9,451 nucleotides of DNA from Candidatus Magasanikiibacteriota bacterium (GTDB lineage: Bacteria; Patescibacteriota; Patescibacteriia; Magasanikbacterales; GWA2-37-8). Under the pieces are notes generated by a model. That model saw only the letters and a list, made by a program, of their open reading frames with translations, was not told the DNA's origin and made no database searches. The stretch spans positions 1 to 9,451 of the forward strand of contig CAIOJG010000156.1 in assembly GCA_903858555.1 (NCBI GenBank). Reading direction: 5' to 3'. Below are positions 6,790-9,451 of this stretch, one piece after another. Positions within the stretch are counted from its first letter, which is position 1, and the number at the start of each line of letters is the position of its first letter. Both the position numbers and the translations under genes were made by a program.

Positions 6790-8009
6790 AAACCGAAGAT
6801 TTATTCGAAGAAACAGTCTCGGCCCTACTTTCAAATAAAGTTCGTACTAGTTTGACGATGCTTGGTATTATTATTGGTATTGGTTCGGTAATTGCGATGA
6901 TCGCGATTGGAGCTGGTTCACAAAGTACCATTCAGTCTAGTATTCAGTCTTTGGGTTCAAATCTGGTTATGGTAATGCCGGGAGCGCAGCGTGGTGTTGG
7001 ACAACAAGTAAGTCAGGGACGTGGTAGTGCTCAGACTTTGACCAAAGAAGACGCGGATGCGATTGCCACAGGAGTTCCTCTGGTCAAAGCGGTTGATCCG
7101 GAATTGTCTGGGCGTTATCAAGTCACGGCTAAAGGTTTAAATACGAATACCTCGGTAGTAGGTACAACCGCGACTTATCCAGCCGTTCGTAATGTTGAAA
7201 TCTCCGATGGTTCGTTTATTACCGATCAAAATGTTTCTAGTTTGGCTAAAGTCGCTGTGCTTGGTCCGACTACTCGTGATGATCTTTTTGGTACGGATGC
7301 AAATGCGGTTGGTCAGAGTGTTAGAATAAAAAAGATTGATTTCAAAGTAATCGGTGTCACAAAAGCTAAAGGTGGTAGTGGTTTTAATAATCAGGATGAT
7401 ATGATTTTTATTCCACTCTCTACCGCCCAACAATTTTTGACCGGTAACGATAAAATTGGAACGATAGCAGTGCAGGCGATAGATGAAAATTCTATGGCCG
7501 GTGCGCAGCAACAGATTACCGATTTACTTTTACAAAGACATAAAATTTCCGATCCACTATTGGCGGATTTTAGCACTTTAAATCAAGCGGATATTGTGGC
7601 GACCGCTTCTTCAGTCACCGGCACCTTTACTATTTTACTTGGATCGGTGGCAGCTATTTCTTTGATTGTTGGTGGTATCGGTATTATGAACATGATGTTG
7701 ACGACTGTTACCGAGAGAACGCGCGAAATTGGTTTGCGCAAAGCGATTGGCGCAAAAAAACAAGATATCAATTCACAGTTTTTGATGGAAGCTATCATGT
7801 TGACAACAATTGGTGGTATCGTCGGAGTGCTGATGGGTTGGCTGGTATCATATCTGGTTAAAACCTTTGCCGGATTGGCCACTCAAGTTTCACTGACGTC
7901 GGTGGTTTTAGCTTTTGGTGTTTCGGCTGGGATTGGTATCATCTTTGGTTATTATCCAGCCAAGCGCGCCTCTAGCTTAAATCCAATCGAGGCTTTACGT
8001 TTTGAATAA
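6786..8009 (+). CDS. MacB-type ABC transporter permease (FtsX-like domain)
   Basis: This 407-residue permease has the MacB topology. TM1 is about 22-43, a large extracytoplasmic periplasmic-core-type domain spans about 44-280, and TM2 (about 281-305), TM3 (about 333-358) and TM4 (about 372-392) follow. The MacB hallmarks are clear: LTMLGIIIGIGSVIAMIAIG in TM1, GGIGIMNMML in TM2, TERTREIGLRKAIGAK as the cytoplasmic coupling segment, and the C-terminal GYYPAKRASSLNPIEALRFE. MacB-type pumps do not carry substrate through the membrane part. They act as mechanotransmitters, driving substrates already outside the membrane through the adaptor. Here the extracytoplasmic domain also has a Gly/Gln/Arg-rich stretch (about 66-82) following the first beta-strand. 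The gene starts inside the ATPase stop codon (ATGA). No TolC-like outer-membrane gene is present, as expected if the cell has a single membrane. Confidence 0.93.
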   Translation: MKTEDLFEETVSALLSNKVRTSLTMLGIIIGIGSVIAMIAIGAGSQSTIQSSIQSLGSNLVMVMPGAQRGVGQQVSQGRGSAQTLTKEDADAIATGVPLVKAVDPELSGRYQVTAKGLNTNTSVVGTTATYPAVRNVEISDGSFITDQNVSSLAKVAVLGPTTRDDLFGTDANAVGQSVRIKKIDFKVIGVTKAKGGSGFNNQDDMIFIPLSTAQQFLTGNDKIGTIAVQAIDENSMAGAQQQITDLLLQRHKISDPLLADFSTLNQADIVATASSVTGTFTILLGSVAAISLIVGGIGIMNMMLTTVTERTREIGLRKAIGAKKQDINSQFLMEAIMLTTIGGIVGVLMGWLVSYLVKTFAGLATQVSLTSVVLAFGVSAGIGIIFGYYPAKRASSLNPIEALRFE

Positions 8010-8036
8010 AAATTTTAATTATTTAATATATTTTCT

Positions 8037-8468
8037 ATGCAGAAAAATACAATAGCGTGGGTGGCAGCAGTCGTAGTAGTTGGTGGTTTGATGTTTTTTG
8101 TCGGTACAAAATATGCCGGTAGCCAGGCTACAGGTAATCAACAAACCGGACAGGGCGCAGGACAAGGCCAAGGTGCCGGACGTCGCAATGGTCAAGGTGG
8201 ACGTGGTGGCGCGATGGGTGGTTTTACCGGTGGAGAAGTTTTGAGTAAAGACGATAAAAGTATTACTTTAAAATTGAGCGCCGGTGGTTCTAAAACAATT
8301 TATTTCACCAGTAGTACGAAAGTGTTAAAATCTACCGATGGCGCGATGAGTGATATCCAGGTTGGAGATAATGTTTCGACTAATGGTGCTGCAAATGCGG
8401 ATGGTAGTATCAATGCGGATTCGATACAGATTCGTCCGGCGATGATGACAACTACTACTAAACAGTAA
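8037..8468 (+). CDS. Small membrane-anchored protein with DUF5666-like domain
   Basis: The 143-residue protein has an N-terminal anchor or uncleaved signal (TM about 7-25, with K3 before it). A Gly/Gln/Arg-rich flexible linker follows (about 30-62). A compact beta-rich domain (about 63-134) contains GGEVLSKDDKSITLKL, STKVLKS and QVGDNVSTNG. No lipobox cysteine is visible. Topology rules put the domain outside the cell membrane. The pattern G-x-V, D-x-x-I-x-(I/L), T-K-V, (V)G-x-x-V-x-x-x-G and a final (A)-x-x-(I/L)-x-(I/V)-R matches the C-terminal domain of the probable anti-sigma factor in the same operon. It is the last gene before the terminator, 27 bases after the permease. The function is unknown. 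Plausible roles are an accessory part of the pump or a feedback ligand for the sensor; neither is shown by the sequence. Confidence 0.72.
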   Translation: MQKNTIAWVAAVVVVGGLMFFVGTKYAGSQATGNQQTGQGAGQGQGAGRRNGQGGRGGAMGGFTGGEVLSKDDKSITLKLSAGGSKTIYFTSSTKVLKSTDGAMSDIQVGDNVSTNGAANADGSINADSIQIRPAMMTTTTKQ

Positions 8469-8477
8469 AATATATTT

Positions 8478-8509
8478 AAAAATCCCTTGCTTGTCGAGGG
8501 ATTTTTTTT
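8478..8509 (+). terminator. Intrinsic terminator of the sigma/efflux operon
   Basis: AAAAATCCCTTG (8478-8489) pairs with CGAGGGATTTTT (8495-8506), a 12-bp stem with one U-G pair and a CTTGT loop. The T-run 8502-8509 is partly within the stem, and ATTTTTAT follows. The A-run on the 5' side could make it work on the opposite strand too. It closes the six-gene operon. Confidence 0.9.
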
Positions 8510-8525
8510 ATTTTTATCTTTTTTG

Positions 8526-8534
8526 TGATATAAT
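8526..8534 (+). promoter_or_regulatory. Extended -10 promoter for the methyltransferase unit
   Basis: TGATATAAT is a perfect -10 box (8529-8534) with the extended TGn. The -35 position falls in the terminator T-tract and has no real match. The start would be near 8541, three bases before the large inverted repeat, so the repeat would form the 5' end of the RNA. Confidence 0.65.
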
Positions 8535-8543
8535 GATAGTATC

Positions 8544-8645
8544 GGTTTGTGATCGGTTATTGTTTTTGCTTTTTTCGCCTGCGAAGGCGAAAGGCATGCA
8601 CCTGTGGGTGCATAAGCCCGCAAAAATAATAACCAATCACAAACC
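8544..8645 (+). repeat. 102-base inverted repeat able to fold as a long stem with two inner hairpins (leader RNA, small RNA or MITE-like element)
   Basis: Arm 8544-8569 pairs with 8620-8645 over 26 positions: 24 Watson-Crick pairs, one G-U pair (8562/8627) and one C-A mismatch (8554/8635). The enclosed 50 bases hold two further hairpins. Hairpin A is TTTCGCCT-GCGA-AGGCGAAA (8573-8592), an 8-bp stem with a GNRA tetraloop. Hairpin B is ATGCACC-TGTG-GGTGCAT (8596-8613), extended by GGC/GCC (8593-8595/8616-8618) across a two-base AA bulge. Together they form a three-way junction. The element fills most of the gap between the promoter at 8526-8534 and the ATG at 8658. No target-site duplication is obvious at its edges, and no known riboswitch consensus was recognised. 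The symmetry is seen directly; whether it is a regulatory leader, an independent RNA or a mobile repeat is open. Confidence 0.8.
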
Positions 8646-8657
8646 TCTTAAGACTTT

Positions 8658-9344
8658 ATGAAAAAAAATCAAAAAATAAATTTTAACAACTTAGAATTTT
8701 CGGTGAGTCTTTATGATGAGGCGGATGAGAGTGTTTTGAATGAGATTTTTAAGTATCGGGAATATCGGATTGCAGATGAAGCGATTAAGAATGCGAGTAC
8801 AATCGTGGATGTGGGAGCGCATAAGGGGTTTTTTGCTTTGTATGCCAGGTCTTTAAATTTAAATGCCGCTATTTTTTGTGTCGAGCCGGAAGAAGCAAAT
8901 TTTGCTGCGCTCAATGAAAATTTGAACAATAATGTTATTAAAAATGTCATTTCGGTTCAGGCAGCCATCACCAATAAAACCGGTTTTTCCAACCTAACGG
9001 TAACCGAGGATTCACATAATCATTATTTGAGTACTGAACTAACAGAAAATACTCAAACGGTAAAAGTTTTTACGTTCGGTGATTTTTGCAAAGAATATAA
9101 AATCGACGAAGTTTCGCTTTTAAAGATGGACATTGAGGGTGGGGAATATGATTTATTTCTGGGCTTAGGATTGGATGATTTTAAAAAAATAAAAAATATT
9201 GTGATGGAATATCACAATTACAATGGACAAAATTATAAAGAGATTGAAACGCAATTACGTGAAAATGGTTTTGGTGTTCAGATTTTTCCGTCCAAATTTG
9301 ATAAAAAAATGGGTTTTATTTTTGCTCATAACAAACGAGTATGA
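8658..9344 (+). CDS. FkbM-family SAM-dependent methyltransferase
   Basis: This 228-residue protein is a Rossmann-fold methyltransferase of FkbM type. Motif I, the SAM-binding loop, is VDVGAHKGFFALYA (50-63). The acidic residue binding the SAM ribose is E76 in FCVEPEE. The FkbM hallmark LLKMDIEGGEYDLFLG (154-169) and IVMEYHN (181-187) follow. Such enzymes methylate hydroxyl groups on glycans, lipids or secondary metabolites; the substrate is not predictable. There is no TM segment or signal, so it is cytoplasmic. The ATG at 8658 lies 12 bases after the large inverted repeat and has no Shine-Dalgarno sequence, so folding of the leader could affect initiation. The stop overlaps the next start as ATGA (9341-9344). 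The neighbour resembles a glycosyltransferase, which favours a role in surface glycan synthesis. Confidence 0.88.
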   Translation: MKKNQKINFNNLEFSVSLYDEADESVLNEIFKYREYRIADEAIKNASTIVDVGAHKGFFALYARSLNLNAAIFCVEPEEANFAALNENLNNNVIKNVISVQAAITNKTGFSNLTVTEDSHNHYLSTELTENTQTVKVFTFGDFCKEYKIDEVSLLKMDIEGGEYDLFLGLGLDDFKKIKNIVMEYHNYNGQNYKEIETQLRENGFGVQIFPSKFDKKMGFIFAHNKRV

Positions 9345-9451
9345 ATTTAAAAAAAGTAAAACAAGCTTGGGTGGTGACAGTGAACATGGGCTATGGTCAC
9401 CAGCGCGCGGCTCATCCATTGCGTTTTTTGTCGCCGGATGAAAAAATAATC
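9341..9451 (+). CDS. Start of a gene with GxGHxxAA motif, possible GT-B glycosyltransferase (3' end outside window)
   Basis: Thirty-seven codons are visible from the ATG at 9341, open to the window end. After a basic start (MNLKKVKQAW) comes the beta-strand VVTVNMGYGHQRAAHPLRFL. The G-x-GH-x-x-AA pattern at the N-terminus is characteristic of GT-B enzymes such as MurG and diacylglycerol glycosyltransferases, where the loop lies near the acceptor and membrane side. The start overlaps the methyltransferase stop by ATGA, showing one operon with probable translational coupling. With so little sequence, the family is a suggestion only. Confidence 0.55.
   Translation, partial: MNLKKVKQAWVVTVNMGYGHQRAAHPLRFLSPDEKII

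Noticed and set aside
7137..7511. 124-codon open frame on the minus strand inside the permease gene
   Set aside because: Shadow of a strongly supported MacB-type gene; no family resemblance and no start context.
8300..8623. 107-codon minus-strand frame starting inside the large inverted repeat
   Set aside because: It crosses the terminator and lies antisense to the small membrane protein; the sequence looks non-coding.
8535..8655. Target-site duplication that would prove the inverted repeat is an inserted MITE
   Set aside because: Bases flanking 8544 and 8645 show no convincing direct duplication; the mobile-element explanation is left open.
979..9344. UGA read as glycine, as in some Patescibacteria (Gracilibacteria, SR1)
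   Set aside because: UGA ends three genes at sensible places, two of them in ATGA overlaps, and glycine is coded normally throughout.
1..9451. CRISPR array, insertion sequence or transposase
   Set aside because: No regularly spaced direct repeats and no transposase-like protein were found on either strand.

Overview
The window looks like chromosomal DNA of a small-genome bacterium, most likely a Patescibacteria (CPR) member of the Parcubacteria or a related group. This is inferred from protein style and layout, not from a marker gene. The DNA is AT-rich, genes are tightly packed with very short gaps, almost no start codon has a Shine-Dalgarno sequence, the tRNA genes do not encode CCA, and the efflux adaptor and the sigma-adjacent membrane protein resemble types I associate with that group. 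UGA acts as a normal stop (two ATGA start/stop overlaps), so the standard bacterial code applies.

Region 1 (1-1053): the C-terminal part of an asparaginyl-tRNA synthetase-like class II enzyme runs rightward. It meets a tRNA-Thr(CGU) gene on the minus strand tail to tail, and the stop codon shares its last base with the tRNA discriminator.

Region 2 (1054-2840): a compact divergent promoter region drives tRNA-Thr leftward and ftsE-ftsX rightward. FtsEX is the ABC-type complex linking cell division to peptidoglycan hydrolysis. tRNA-Gln(UUG) follows ftsX by 8 bases, and a strong intrinsic terminator ends this unit.

Region 3 (2841-8509): one apparent six-gene operon with an extended -10 promoter at its head and an intrinsic terminator at its end. 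In order it encodes an ECF-type sigma factor, an overlapping three-TM membrane protein (probable anti-sigma/sensor), a MacA/HlyD-like adaptor with an enlarged helical section, a MacB/LolD-type ATPase, a MacB-type permease, and a small membrane-anchored protein. The C-terminal domain of the small protein resembles the extracytoplasmic domain of the probable anti-sigma factor. The simplest reading is a self-regulated envelope-stress or export module: the sensor holds sigma, and released sigma turns on the MacAB-like pump.

Region 4 (8510-9451): an extended -10 promoter sits just upstream of a 102-base, nearly perfect inverted repeat that can fold as a long stem carrying two hairpins. It is followed by an FkbM-type methyltransferase and, by ATGA overlap, the start of a gene with a GxGHxxAA motif suggestive of a GT-B glycosyltransferase. 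This is probably the beginning of a glycan or envelope-modification operon.

The most interesting items are the sigma/anti-sigma/MacAB operon with its duplicated extracytoplasmic domain and the folded element in the leader of the methyltransferase gene.
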